NCBI GenBank assembly: GCA_035772405.1
Contig: JAYKKM010000250.1
Location: 2,314,501 to 2,378,500, forward strand
DNA: 64,000 nucleotides
Reading direction: 5' to 3'
Source of the DNA: Chrysogorgia sp. JL179-B06
Taxonomy: Eukaryota; Cnidaria; Anthozoa; Scleralcyonacea; Chrysogorgiidae
Position numbers and translations under genes: made by a program. Under the pieces are notes generated by a model. That model had not been told where the DNA came from, ran no database searches, and worked only from the letters and a program-made list of their open reading frames with translations. Positions 10,883-22,606 of the stretch are shown here, piece after piece (position 1 is the stretch's first letter; each line of letters opens with the position of its first letter).

Positions 10883-11924
10883 TTTGATGTATGCCGACGA
10901 CTGTTAATTCTGAAAGCCTGCATATGCTAACACCTGATTTTCCTTCTGACCCTTGTGCCCTCGGCCCAAAACACGACACATAGTCAAGTACAACCTAGGT
11001 CGTGACATAGCGGAGATCTGGTTCGCAGTCTCTGCAAAAATGACTGTACTGAATTTTATTGTTGCTTTATTAAAGGTAATTTTATGTACATATCTTGCAA
11101 TGTCTTTTCATGTTTAGAGGCATTGCAAGATAATGTATATTCGTCTCTTATTTTTGCAAGGTGGCCAGAAATGAACTAAACAATGTACAATTTCAACTCT
11201 AATAATGTCTTCATGTTCACCTTGAGTGAAGTTATGACTATTTTTAATAATGAATCAAAAATGGATGGCCAGCTACAACCATATTTTTACAATAGGAGGC
11301 TTGATGATTGTAGTTGACAGAATGTCTGAAACTTTTTTGATGACCCCCCCTTGCACTCTGTTTTATTGTTGGGTTCTTTTCAAAAGCCCTGCAAAATTAT
11401 GACCCCCCCCTCAAAATTGCCATAGCCCCCCTCTCGGTAAATTATGAACGCTCCCTAATCCCCATGAAAAACTTGTCTGTGCCGGGGGGTAATAAATTGG
11501 TTTATATTGTATATAGATTTAAATATACTTTTGTCGTTTTCTGTGTAGTTTCGTTTGAAATTTGTGAAACGTTAATGCATGTTTTGTTAGAATTATGGGC
11601 AGTGTAATAGTAGAAGTGACATGTCGACTGAAAACTGATTACCGTATTTTTTGGTTTAAAGTCATTAGATTTTGAAGTTGTCAACTGGCTGTGATGAAGC
11701 GAAACTAATAAATGAGGTTCAATAAAGGATATTGGTAATATACAATAGGTTCGGCGCACGAAAACGTCGGTATTTGAAACGGACGTAAGCCCCGTTTCAG
11801 ACGTCGAAGTTTTCATGTGGCAAAGGTACTTTAACAAAGATTTTCGTAATTGCGTTAGGTTCGGCCTATAATGTAAATGAGTTTGACCAAAGCATAATTT
11901 AATTTATGTTCATTAACACCGGTT
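10883..11924. other. Anonymous AT-rich stretch with C-rich patches
   Basis: No gene recognised. The part at 11340-11470 has repeated poly-C patches (GACCCCCCC-type) like those in 3' parts of decayed animal hAT elements. Short ORFs here have no recognisable motifs. Confidence 0.4.
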
Positions 11925-12488
11925 TCAAATCACACTATTTATCAGGAAGTCTCGCATCGAATGGATGTCTTTCGACTTTTGAACGACGGAGTCGCCTCCG
12001 TCTTCTGCCTGAACGAGTTTGTCACACTTGCCAGGATTCCTCACTATTCTTGCTACATGGTACTTGCAAGCTATTGCAAACATGGCTCCACCCGTTTCGA
12101 ACATGGCATCAATTGCGTTGTCAAGGAGTTCGTTTTCTTGACAAAGAGAACGCATTGTCTGAAGGACATCGTCACGACTCGGTTTGCCTTGATGGTCTTT
12201 GCTGAGACGGGAAAGTGGCTGTAGGAGAGGCTTTAATTCGCTTTCAAGGAAACTGGTGGATTGTGGGCTTAGCAAACCATATTGGTTTTGTTTCAATAGT
12301 TCAATTTTTTCCAGCGTTTCAGCGAGTTCTGACAATGCGACCTTTGGACGGACAAGCCAGGAAAGACTTTCACTATCTGCTAGGCCATAGGGTCGGATGA
12401 CGTTTCTGGTGAACTGCTGATAGAAATTGACTCTGTGAGTGGATCTGGGTGTGCTTTGCCATTTATTGGGTGAATTTGAAGTTGACAT
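11925..12488 (-). CDS. Hypothetical protein, intact 187-aa ORF
   Basis: An uninterrupted frame from ATG at 12488 to a stop at 11925. Composition is soluble and mostly helical. The first 30 residues are Ser/Asn/Pro-rich, then come alternating charged and leucine segments such as LAETLEKIELLKQNQYG and ESELKPLLQPLSRLS, consistent with a helical or coiled-coil fold. No signal peptide, membrane segment or zinc motif is visible. I do not recognise the family. It could be a single-exon gene, one exon of a larger gene, or ORF1 of an unrecognised transposon. It stands out because almost every other long ORF within 10 kb is broken. Confidence 0.5.
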   Translation of the reverse strand: MSTSNSPNKWQSTPRSTHRVNFYQQFTRNVIRPYGLADSESLSWLVRPKVALSELAETLEKIELLKQNQYGLLSPQSTSFLESELKPLLQPLSRLSKDHQGKPSRDDVLQTMRSLCQENELLDNAIDAMFETGGAMFAIACKYHVARIVRNPGKCDKLVQAEDGGDSVVQKSKDIHSMRDFLINSVI

Positions 12489-12840
12489 TTTTTGTTGTTT
12501 TCAGGACGGCTTTCGATAGTTTTGCAATGAGTTCTCTGTGGAAGTGAATTTTCTTGTTTGGATGAACTTTTATAGGAGCAGTTAATTTTGTGCATGTCAC
12601 CAATTATGCACTGTGCTGTATGTCATCCGTTAACAACCTGTAATTAAGCAAGATAATACTTGTACTTGGCGAAGTGGTACTGAAATGGTGCACGCAGGGT
12701 AACCTAACACTTATCCTTAGTAATCAGGATGTCGCAAATTATGCTAACTTTATTTCATTGACATTAAAATACCACTAGTGGTAGTTGAATTACCTATATG
12801 TTATTAATAAAATTGCAGATATTTCGGTCTTTAAATATAC
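12489..12840. other. Spacer upstream of the 187-aa ORF
   Basis: No coding or repeat signal recognised. It would contain the promoter if the neighbouring ORF is a gene; no clear TATA box was seen. Confidence 0.3.
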
Positions 12841-13630
12841 ATACCGTATATCGCGGAGTATAAGTCGACCTGGCTAATAAGTCCTAGGATGTGTCTATAA
12901 GTCGAACCCTTATTTAAGTCGAGTCCCTCAAATGAAATAGTTACCAGACACAGAATAGTACTCACAGAAAATTTAATATTATGGAAATCTTTGAAAATGT
13001 AAGATATTTAATTTTACTATGGAAAATGACACAAACAGAATATTAACGAAGCCAATAAATAAAACCTATTTACAACCTACTCTTTAAATATATTTACATA
13101 AAGTATACTCGTCTTACAGTTAAATAAACATTGCATATAATAAAAACGATTAAATATATAATATACACACTAAAATCCTCCAAACTCAGTACCGGTATCA
13201 CTATCGTCAGAATCGCCGAAAAGTTCTTGGAATTGTTCCACAGTGATACGTTAGTCGAAAGGGTCATGAGCCTCTTCTTCCTGGTCGCAATTATTGTCAT
13301 CATCTGTGCCATCCATACTGTTCGAAATTGCACACTTCTTGAAAGAGTATACGACGCTTTCGTGTTTAATTTCTTCCCACGAATCTAACACCCACTGGTA
13401 AACAGTTGGCAAGGACGCGCGTTTCAAATTTCCCATCGAAGTGAGGTCTTGGTCTTCTCTCCCCATCCACAGACACCATTTCTCACGAAGTCTGTCTTTG
13501 AAAGGCTTATTGAGGCACACATCTAGCGGCGGCAACACACTTGTTAGACCACCAGGAATAATTGATAAGTCAGTGTTTTTTTCTTTAATCCGGCGCTTCA
13601 CCCCGTCCGTTAAAAGAATCAAAGACTAGC
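12841..13630 (-). mobile_element. Truncated pogo-like (Tc1/mariner) element
   Basis: The left end starts near 12843 with ACCGTATATCGCGGAGTATA and AGTCG repeats (TATAAGTCG-type). This resembles the widespread terminal repeat of pogo-like elements (ACCGTATTT...TATAAGTCG). The transposase fragment reads inward on the minus strand from about 13630. The right part is missing: the frame stops near 13630 where SINE sequence begins. Confidence 0.6.
13250..13622 (-). pseudogene. pogo/Tigger-type DDE transposase, C-terminal fragment
   Basis: The 123-residue frame carries IPGGLTSVLPPLDVCLNKPF, the conserved segment around the third catalytic region of DDE_1 transposases (usual form IPGGLTS.LQPLDV..NKPFK). 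Further on are TVYQWVLDSW and SFKKCAISNSMDG, also typical, and an acidic C-terminus. The first two catalytic Asp regions and the DNA-binding domain are absent. The family inserts at TA dinucleotides. Confidence 0.8.
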
Positions 13631-13645
13631 AAGCTTTCCGTTTGG

Positions 13646-13740
13646 GGCTCGGAAACATTTTCTGAGTTTGTGTTAAAAGCTTGAGTAGCAAACAATTTAC
13701 CATATTAAAATAACCAAGCTGCAAGTCACATTTAATATAT
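13646..13740 (+). repeat. SINE body fragment (copy 1, headless)
   Basis: This 95-base segment is nearly identical to 13872-13964, the body of the tRNA-like SINE to its right. Both begin GGCTC(G/A)GAAACATTTTCTGA and end TTTAATATA. It lacks the tRNA-like head and abuts the broken end of the pogo fragment. Confidence 0.75.
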
Positions 13741-13797
13741 TCTGATAAGATATACAGACATTTCGAGACTGCTGAATTAGCAGTACGTATGTCGCAC

Positions 13798-13965
13798 GTA
13801 CGAACTAGTAGCGCAATGGTTAGAGCATCTAACCGGAGATCATGAAGGTTGCGGGTTCGATTCCCATCTGTGGCTCAGAAACATTTTCTGAGTTTGCGTT
13901 AAAAGCTTGAGTAGCGAACAATTTACCATATTAAAATAACCAAGCTGCAAGTCGCATTTAATATA
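13798..13965 (+). repeat. tRNA-derived SINE (copy 2)
   Basis: The head has a pol III A box (TAGCGCAATGGTTAGAGC, from 13809) and B box (GGTTCGATTCC, 13854-13864) 40-odd bases apart, as in a tRNA. It lacks a foldable acceptor stem, so it is not a tRNA gene. The body after GGCTC repeats the headless copy at 13646. Related heads occur at about 17405 and 38300. Confidence 0.75.
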
Positions 13966-14332
13966 CGAGGACATATATTATCCTAATAATTATCAAATAT
14001 ATTATCCAATACTTGTACATTATACAGAAATTTCTAATACATTTGTATACCATCCAAAATATAAGCTGTGCCCAAAAATCATCCCGGCATAAGTGCAAGA
14101 CTAGGTTGTTTTTTGCAACCAAATGAAAAGGGGTGAACTGCTGAGATTTTTCATGTAAGCAATTGTAAGAAATTAAATATGGCTGTTTTGAGCAGATCCC
14201 TTCATAACATATACAAAACACGTTTTAATCAAAACGTCAGTTCAGTATTTTATTGCTTAATAATCTCAGAATTTACTATCTTTGTACTTTGTTGTACAGT
14301 ACATGACGTACAATATATATCTACACACCACT
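13966..14332. other. AT-rich spacer
   Basis: No gene, repeat or RNA recognised. Confidence 0.35.
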
Positions 14333-14716
14333 CTACTTTTTCATACTATTGGGATAATTAATTTTACTTTGCCAAAATTTTATCACCACGCCCACAAAAT
14401 ATCTGATTTTTGTTCTGCAAACTGAGATATGCAAAAGGCACGCCATACCTTGTTCGAGAAAGTGAATGGATTCAACCAAAAAGCACAAGCTCTTTCTGAC
14501 TTTCTCTTTCGTGGAATACATGAAGTTTGCAAATAACTCAATAACTTTCAAAGCTCTAAGTTGTGATGGTTGTGTAATGAAGTATTCCTTCATTAACTCA
14601 GGACAGACTTGAACTGCTGATTGGATACCAAGGGTCTTCAGACCTTTACTGAACTCATCCATGGCTTCTTTATGCTTTATCAATACCTCATATACAATTA
14701 AGTTCTGTAGTGTCAT
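14333..14716 (-). pseudogene. HECT/G2E3-like ubiquitin ligase fragment
   Basis: The N-terminal 90 residues of this frame resemble the segment found in invertebrate G2E3-like HECT proteins: HKEAMDEFSKGLKTLGIQSA, then CPELMKEYFITQPSQL, then FLVESIHFLEQG. The family attaches ubiquitin through a HECT C-lobe cysteine. Only this one exon-sized piece is present on this strand, with no C-lobe and no upstream PHD domain, so I treat it as a lone exon or fragment. Other HECT pieces are on the plus strand at 22607 and 30719. Residues after about 90 (from 14440 down) look like read-through. Confidence 0.55.
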
Positions 14717-16189
14717 ATCTCTGTTCTAATGCTCTAATTAGTGAATCCATCATTTCAATGTTTTGTGTTAACTGTGATATCTCCTTTGCAGTTTCTGCTT
14801 TGTAAACCTAAAGTAGATACATGAATAAGTCAGTTCCTAATCTTTGACTGCCCATAACAAAGTCGTGTTCTGCATTGGGGAAAAAACTTATTTCAATTCA
14901 TAACATCACGCTGGGAAATTTAGTGCAACAAGTTCTGATGAAATGAAAAAAATACTGCAGCTTTAACCTGTCATTCAGGCTTGTTTTTATACATACACGT
15001 ATTTGAAAACAAGTACAGTATTTAATAATATCAAATACATTTTAAATAAAGGAATTAATTAAAAAGTATACCAGTATATGAATAACCAGAACATCTGCAC
15101 ATGCAACTTTGCTTCTATGATTACACCACATATTTATTTGTGCAATGCAGGCTCTTGAGGAATGGGAGGGGTCCAGGGCTTTAGAAGGGGGCTGAGGAAA
15201 TGAAAAGGGGACTATCTCCTTAGTCACACTATCCTCAGCCCTGCAAAATAGGCTACACGATTATATAAAATATATAGAATTTACGCAAATGATAAGTATA
15301 AATTATGTTAAGTGATGCCCCCTCTGGCTATGCCAGGGTTCGTATTAAGGCTTCCAAACTATTTTAGGCTAGTGAAAGACATTATGCTGTGTTCTAAGGC
15401 GTTATGTTCTAAGACATTATGCTGTGTTCTAAGATGTTGCGCTATATTCTATGATAGAACACAGCGTAATAATAATAATAATAATAATAATAATAGAAGG
15501 TTTAATAAACTACTTTCGCACCAATTAGGTGAGTTACAGTAATTTAAAAAATTTTTAACACTCGAATTCAGAAGGTTCGATCCCAGTAAACTTTTAACAT
15601 GCCTGATAGTCTGTTTTCATGTCATTGTATGTCGCATTTACGCCTTAGAAAACATTGAATTCTGAAGAGCCCTCTCCCACGTATTCCAAATGCCTTGTAC
15701 GTCAATTTATGTTCTTTATAACCATAATCATAAATAAACTAGAAATACGTATAGGCAACACCCCCTCGCCCAATTGCTGTTTGAATCTTACAGTACAGTA
15801 CTTCTTTTAGTTCTAAATTACTTGAATTAGATAATAGCCACTTCATTTGCCAAACTACAGTAAATAAATTTTCAGTGGACAATATCTCTCAGAGCTTTGT
15901 ATTGTCTGAATTTAATTGTTTCATAGGACATCAAAATAAATACATGCAGCCCAATTAAACTTTTTAATTTTTCAGTGCAGCAACAGAATAGTGGGGGGTC
16001 TATTGCTGTTTCTACCATCAATCACTAAGAAAGAAATTACTTTTATCACAATATTGATGACTCACGAAATAATCAATGCAGTATTTTGTATATAGACACC
16101 AAAGGCTGTTGAAGGAAGAAAGTGCATCTCTATCATACAATGAGTGTCCTTTAAAAAATCAAATTCGTTCAAATGTCTACGGATGGCAT
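14717..16189. other. Anonymous region with short simple repeats
   Basis: No gene recognised. A (TAA)n microsatellite lies at about 15466-15495, preceded by four imperfect copies of a TGTTCTAAG(A/G)CRTTATG-like unit (15380-15440). Bases 15169-15250 contain a CAGGGCT/AGCCCTG pair reminiscent of hAT ends, without a demonstrable target duplication. Confidence 0.35.
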
Positions 16190-16797
16190 GCATATAGTGC
16201 AAATGTATAGGGGTTCATTCAAATTAGATTTACTAAGACGTATTAGGGATTCTACTCCAATTGTTGGTGTGGATAGATTATATACAGTAAGTTGATAATT
16301 CTACCCACATTGGACTATTGTGATGTGGAGCTGGCAGGAATATGGATAACTAAATATTGATGGTCATAATCAGAGGTCTCTATGCATGTCAGGGAAACTG
16401 ATCTTTCCTAAGTCGGGATTGGTTAATAGAAATCCCAAGTTTTGTACCTCTTGTATTAGAAGCAAGTTACATTGTGTAATGCTAGTTAGGAAATTCCATA
16501 GCATTTTAACATCATATCTACCAGTAAAGAGCTATTTTCCATGTTTGAATTAATCTGTTCATACATGTTATAGCACCATTATCTATTGCCTTAATTGACA
16601 ATATGTGAAGGATATACAACTTTTGAGTTAAAATTAGTTTTTTGTAACATTGTACTGTACATTTGTGAATATGTGTTGAAATTTGTAACACCTGTAATTT
16701 GTTAGAAAACAAGACCCCCATATATTGATACCAGTGTTAGCATTGAAGGGGCTATCATGTATAAATATTATTGTATTATTATTATTATTATTATTAA
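16190..16797 (+). mobile_element. 3' end of a CR1/L2-like LINE with (ATT)n tail
   Basis: Split-frame pieces of the region after the reverse transcriptase are legible: LLRRIRDSTPIVGVDRLYT, then LILPTLDYCDV, and further on CVMLVRKFHSILTSYLP. This C-terminal pattern is typical of CR1/L2/jockey-type ORF2 proteins. A 3' untranslated stretch follows and ends in (ATT)n at about 16773-16797, a tail type used by L2/CR1-like LINEs. 5' truncated and decayed. Confidence 0.65.
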
Positions 16798-17404
16798 TAC
16801 TAATAATGCATTAACAATAATACTACTACTAATATGGTATCTGCAGATTGCAGATACCATATTTGCCATGTAACAAAGCATATATATGGCATTGTGTACT
16901 ATAGTATCTAAATTATATCACCGTGCACATATATATTATAACCTATATTCAGAATGTCATGCCTAGTCTGCTTGTCGACAATGATCTAGCTAACACACAT
17001 AGTAGTGTCAACATACCCAATGTGAACATAATAATAATAAGCTGTATTTTACATTGACAGAATAAGTTGTGACCCACTAGGCCAGCTAAGTACTGTAGGT
17101 CTAACATGTTCCATAATGGATGGAGTAATACAAAACATGGACGTCAACATCATATCGTCAGAAACATAATATTCCTGGTTGAAAAAATTATAACCTTCTT
17201 ATTGCCAGTGATGGCCTCTAACCATCGAGCCATTGAGATCAGATGGAGAGAGGTTACAATGATGCACTGGTTCTAATGATATGTACTGCATATGCACAGC
17301 AGTTACTATATATTTCAGTAATGACTAATGATTGGGTGTGTTAATATATACACTGCTGTTATATCAATAGAATCAGTACATCAATGTAACGTTCACTCAC
17401 CATC
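16798..17404. other. Anonymous AT-rich stretch
   Basis: No gene recognised. A small palindrome ATGGTATCTGCAG/ATTGCAGATACCAT lies at about 16834-16860. Confidence 0.35.
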
Positions 17405-17560
17405 TGAGTCTTGGTAGCTCAATGGTCAGAGCATCTCACTGGAAATTAGAAAGTTATCCCTGTCCGGGACACAGAATAATTTTTCTGAGGATATGAGCTT
17501 GCTTGACAATCATCCATGTACTGCATCGTCTGTTTCCCCCCGAGCTCTCCCTTATTCACT
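17405..17560 (+). repeat. Degenerate tRNA-derived SINE
   Basis: TGGTAGCTCAATGGTCAGAG at about 17411 is a tRNA-like A box. It is followed by a decayed B box, then TTTCTGAGGATATGAG and GACAATCATCCATGTA, which recur at 38373-38404. This is a second SINE family member related to the one at 13798. Confidence 0.65.
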
Positions 17561-17840
17561 ACAGCAGTGTATATATTAAGTATTAACACTGACAAGTATA
17601 CATAGTAATGCTTGTTTATTGCTACAAAATTGTAGGCCAGGCCCAGGTCATATAAACACAGCAATAGTATGCATGTTTTTTCAACCTAAACTACTGTATA
17701 TATAGGCTAATTATCAAGCATATAGTATTTATAATTTTAATCAAATAATAAACATACTGTACATGCAATTCCAAAATTTGTACTACCACCTTAATTACTA
17801 TTCTGCAGTATTATAAAGAACAAATGGTATATATTTTAAA

Positions 17841-17922
17841 CAGGCTAGGACTGGCCATTGTGCCGCTGCCACAAAGTGCCATTGTTCTGGCACAAGATGG
17901 CACAATGGCCAGTCCAAGCCTG
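17841..17922. repeat. 82-bp hairpin palindrome
   Basis: The arms CAGGCTAGGACTGGCCATTG and CAATGGCCAGTCCAAGCCTG are inverted copies with one or two mismatches, each continuing into a TGCC/GGCA-type inner repeat. It looks like a small foldback MITE; no target duplication was identified. Confidence 0.7.
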
Positions 17923-18289
17923 ATTTTACACTGCATGGATTTAATTCCAACTGTCAAAATATTATACATATATGTTTTGAAAATTCAAAACATTACACAC
18001 CTTCAAATTTTCCCAAATCTCTCTGTTAAGTATTTCAAAATGTGTCTATTAGATTTCGGAGCTTGGAGCAAATACACAATACAGTGTACAATTATTTAAA
18101 TTGCATTAAAATTAGCGAGTCAAGTCAAAAAGTTAAACGATAAAGTGAAGCACTGAACTGAAGGTAATGGCTATTCGTACGGTAGCCGTACGACGCTATG
18201 TCTCTTAGAATTCAACGAAATGTGGGTAAATATCACCAAAATCCTAACTTGTTAAAAACAAACATTACTCATCCGATGATTTTGTTAGG

Positions 18290-21200
18290 AAATGGCTGGT
18301 TTTTATGGCAATAAAAATTTCGCCGTTGGCGAATGGTGGCTTCTTCCGGAAAGCGGTTTGTCGCGCTGGCGTCAATTTAAATTTAAATTACGCCAAATTT
18401 AACGCACCAAAAAACCGTTTCAATACCGTTTCAATTTTTGCATTCGAAATCATGTGACGGTTGCAATTTAAATATTAATTCAAATGCAGAGGTCTACCAA
18501 TCAGCTTCTGTCTATATCTAGTTACCAGGGCCAAATTTTCCGATGCCGCGCATGAGGACGGTTGATCATATATATATATATAAACAAATAAACCCGATCC
18601 GAGATCAGGAGCCGCTTGCATCTCGCATGATAAGGGACTAAACGCCGGTCGATATTAGCACCCTCGCCCTCAGGCCTTGGGACGGCGCTTTGCGCCGGGC
18701 GAGGGGATTACCACCTGGATAGAAATACTCTTTGTGACGTTCTGGAATGACAAAGAAATATTCAAATATATGTTCTTGGTAAATAATTATATTTAAATTA
18801 CTAATGAATAAAACACAGATATATTGACAGACATGTAATCATATTCGAAGTTCAATAGAGGTAATATTTTAAATAAATAAGCGTTACATAATTACGTAAA
18901 CGTCGATCAATAGAATCAAGCTCCGCTTACACAGAGCCAAATTATCGAGATCGCGATCGAGAGTTTTGCGTCATGTAACCACTCAAATATTCAGTTAGTT
19001 AATAAATAAATAAATAAATAAGCAAGTAGGTATAGAAATGGAGTGGTCAAACGACGAAAATCAGCGGGATTGCCCTCGATTGCAACAGCGATCCAGATAA
19101 TTTAGCTACATGTGAATGCGGTTTAAATACATATAAAATAATAAAATAGTCATAATTTACATCAATAATCCTACTGTTAAAAGAGTTCCTTAATGCCAAA
19201 AATTACCTTTAAGTTGTAAAATTCGGTTTTGTTCATACCGAAGTGTAAACCGTTTTTAGGCAGATTCATCAGATCTTATAAATCTCCTGTTATTCCTGCT
19301 GACATATCCTATTTTCAAAATTTTTTCCTGCCCTATTTTAATATGTTTGCAAAATCTCAGAATATAAATAGATAAATGAGATAGGAAAGGCAAATTTTTT
19401 GCATGACCTATTTTAACAGTATAAACCTAAACATCTGTAGGAGAAAGGAATGACAATTTTGTTTTTGCCAAATGTTAAAATAGTCTAAATTAAACACCAA
19501 ACAAGTTATTCCACTTGGTCAGATTCGGTGGTGGACAAATAGTTTGCAAGTCTGCAACAGGTGACAAACTGGTCATCTCCGCTTTTGCAAAAGCTTACAG
19601 CATTCCTCTTTAGCTGTAATACAGCTACCATACTGTACATGAACCTAGATAAAAAAAGAAAAAGCTTCAGAAATTATTGTTACAAACTACAAAGTAACAG
19701 TACTATTATTTGCAAATCCTTGAATGCAATTGTTAGGAAATATGATATATAATTAATATTCAACAAAACAATTATTATTGGCAGTTGTAATTTGACAAAT
19801 TAAGGCAGGTCATATTTTTGGTAATGCTCAAAAGAAAATCATGTTATCCAGGTAATACATGTACATGTTCAATTAAAACTTTTTCAAATGACAAAAAAGT
19901 ATTTAATTTAGCATTTATGATTTAGAATTATATTTATGCAGAAATCTCAGTGAATATTATCCACTGTATGACATGAAAAATTAGGAACATACAGTATATA
20001 GTATCATACAATCTCATCCAATAAAATGTTTCTTTTACATGTACAATATGTACAATATGTACAATAGTGTCGTAGTATACTGTATGTACCTAATTTTTCA
20101 TGTCATACAATCTCATCCAATAAAATGTTTCTTTTACATGTACAATATGTACAATATGTACAATAGTGTCTTGTCTAACAAACATTCAGTTGATACAGAC
20201 ACATGGCTAGTGTGGACAGTTATCTTTATCCAGACAGAAAATTACAGTAAGATACCTATCTATTTGTAATGCCACCTCTAGATGATAGTACATGTAAAGC
20301 ATTTCAATCAAAATACCTTGCAAAGAGTTAATGTCTAAAATCCAATCATCTGGAAAGGAGAATAATCTCAACATCTGTGGCAGTACCTGCACAAACAAGA
20401 TTTCCCACGCTATTATCATGTTCCTCGCCAAAATTTTCAGGGAGAATTTGTTTTCCAACTGCTGCATGGTACACCAAAATTACAGAGACTGATTCAGTTA
20501 TTCCAATATTGTCTAGAAAATTTAAAGGAGACTAAAATTAGACGAGTCTGTAGACATGCAGTGAACATCTGCATGCAGCAAGCACACTGAAATGGGTTGT
20601 TTCCTTCCAACTGTCTGCAGGCGACTGCAGTACTATATATATAGCTATTGCACAACAAACCAACATTCGTTTTTGATTCAAAATGATACAATAAGTATAG
20701 TTTAGTATTGTACATATGCATTTGATATTTTTCATGTTGACATAGCCAACCTCACTGCACGATCCACGTTTTACGTCCAGCCAGTCTTCTAGTGCAAAAC
20801 ACACTCCACATTTCCCCAAATGACAAAGTTGTAAATTTGTCTGGAGCCAAAATTCAATTTTTTAACCAGGCTTAGCAACTTTTCTCCATGCATGTCCAAA
20901 AGCTAGAAAAGTTAAAAGAAAACATCAAGAAAACAACTGTAAGTTACAGATATGAATGTAGAGTTCTGTATACTTTAGGCAGTGTTTAGTATATCAAAGC
21001 AAGAAGGTTGTAAACTGCCAATAATTTGACTAGGAAACATTTGACTAGCAAACGAACATTTTAAACAGAACCTGTCATCATTGAAGCATCAGGTATTTTG
21101 TTGCTCAAATTCTTGGTTTACAGCTTTGTAACAAATAAAGGCACACACACAAGTAGGCATATGTACATGTACACATATAACATACATTTAGTAAATACAT

Positions 21201-22606
21201 GTACAATAGATCTCTACAACAGACCTCTTTATTTAAACACGGGGGTAGTTTGCTGATTGAAAGGGAAAATCCACATTCCTTTTGGCCAAAATTGGGTTGA
21301 TCAATTTGGAAAATATCCTGACATTGATATACCACGCCTCATTGTTAGCTGCTGGTCTCAAATATATTGGGGATGTAACAATTGGAGTATTGCTTTCTTC
21401 ATCACAGCTACTAAAATGTTATTTTAATAATGAAGGAACTTGATGACTGAAGTATCTGTCTCTTTTTTACCCTAAGAATGTATAATTAACATGAATAACC
21501 AGTTAAAATTGAACTACAATATAGTGCAAAGTAGTAGGTAACCCCCCATATAAGGACCAAAGGGATGCCGCCTCCTTAGTATTTCAATAGAACAATAGGC
21601 AGAACAAAGAACGTTACAAACAAAAATGTAATTGTTATTGTTAGCGTGACGAACGCGTTGCGAACGCATGGCATGCCTTTTTATTAAATATTCCGTGTGA
21701 TAGACATGTGAGGGACGGAATTAATTACCTCTAAGCCTCTTTCACCTTTATGATCCCTAACTCTAGTCTTGTGTACCTTTGGGACCCCCATCGTATACTT
21801 AGGTGGCTGTCTGTGTGTTGCGAATGGAGGTAATAGCGTTAAGGACGCCTCGTAGACTCCTAACCCTCTAACACCTTCAAAACCCTAAATTTAATTATAT
21901 TTGGAATATCAACGAATTCAATTCCGACTCCTTGACTCTCATCGGAAGTTGTGCGATTGCCTAAACGTTCGACTGAACATGTGTTAATAATTTTGGTCGT
22001 ATTATGGCTTATCTCGCTTTAGTGTACAGGATATTCGTATGAGGAAGAAACCTTTCAAGAAACAGTGCGAAGACATTCGCAAAATGATCAGGAATTACAA
22101 AATAAGGTTTCCTGGCAGAATAACTATTATCTCTAAGAGATTTAAATTGGTTTACTTGAACGGCTTTACTTCATAGAGAACTGACCGATTGAGGAGTTAA
22201 TAATCCCCTCGCCCGGACGGTGCGGGGCGAGGGTGCTAATCTCGTGCTAATTTCCTGTGCGTTTTTATGCAAGGGGAAGTGAAAGTAGCCTTTTATCGGA
22301 ATATATATATATTTGTATGTATGGTAAACGATCCTTTATTGTTGCCGTGGTAACAAAGGAAAATTGGGGTTAGAGAGGGATAATTTGGCAGTCGAAGGGG
22401 TTAAGTTAGGATTATTAGGGTTAGGAATTGTGATTGGGACGTACGTACTATAAACGGCTTTTTGGTTGGTTACATTTGACGTTTAAATTTAAATTGACGC
22501 CAGCGCGACAAACCGCCTTTCCGGAGGTTCTACGCCGCCGCCCCCCCCCCGAAAACCGAAAGCGTTTTTTGGGGGGGCTTTCGGTTTTCTTTAGCCATTC
22601 CGCCTG
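18290..22606. mobile_element. 4.3-kb non-coding unit bounded by long inverted repeats
   Basis: Outer inverted repeats: left 18340-18420 and right 22460-22535 share, in opposite orientation, TCCGGAAAGCGGTTTGTCGC followed by GCTGGCGTCAATTTAAATTT and a decayed continuation ending AAAAACCGTTT. Weaker matching extends outward to AATGGCT at 18293 and 22598. A second inverted pair lies inside: left 18651-18712 and right about 22199-22245 both carry ATTAGCACCCTCGCCC ... GGGCGAGGGGATTA. No convincing gene lies inside. The symmetry suggests a large non-autonomous DNA transposon or two opposed copies of a shorter one. Confidence 0.65.
20004..20168. repeat. Recent 67-bp local duplication
   Basis: Bases 20004-20070 and 20102-20168 are essentially identical, from CATACAATCTCATCCAATAA to ACAATAGTGTC, each containing three tandem ATGTACAAT units. 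The near-zero divergence marks it as a young local duplication inside an otherwise old region. Confidence 0.8.

Noticed and set aside
13798..13875. A possible tRNA gene (A and B boxes present)
   Set aside because: No paired acceptor stem, the downstream body is duplicated at 13646, and related copies occur at 17405 and 38280; it is a SINE head.
20039..20269. ORF with MYNMYNMYN repeats
   Set aside because: It arises from tandem ATGTACAAT units in a local duplication.
20207..21335. Three minus-strand frames (20207-20467, 20538-20819, 21105-21335) that look exon-like
   Set aside because: Some exon character, but no consistent splice sites and no recognisable family; they lie within the inverted-repeat-bounded unit. 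Not supported enough to call.
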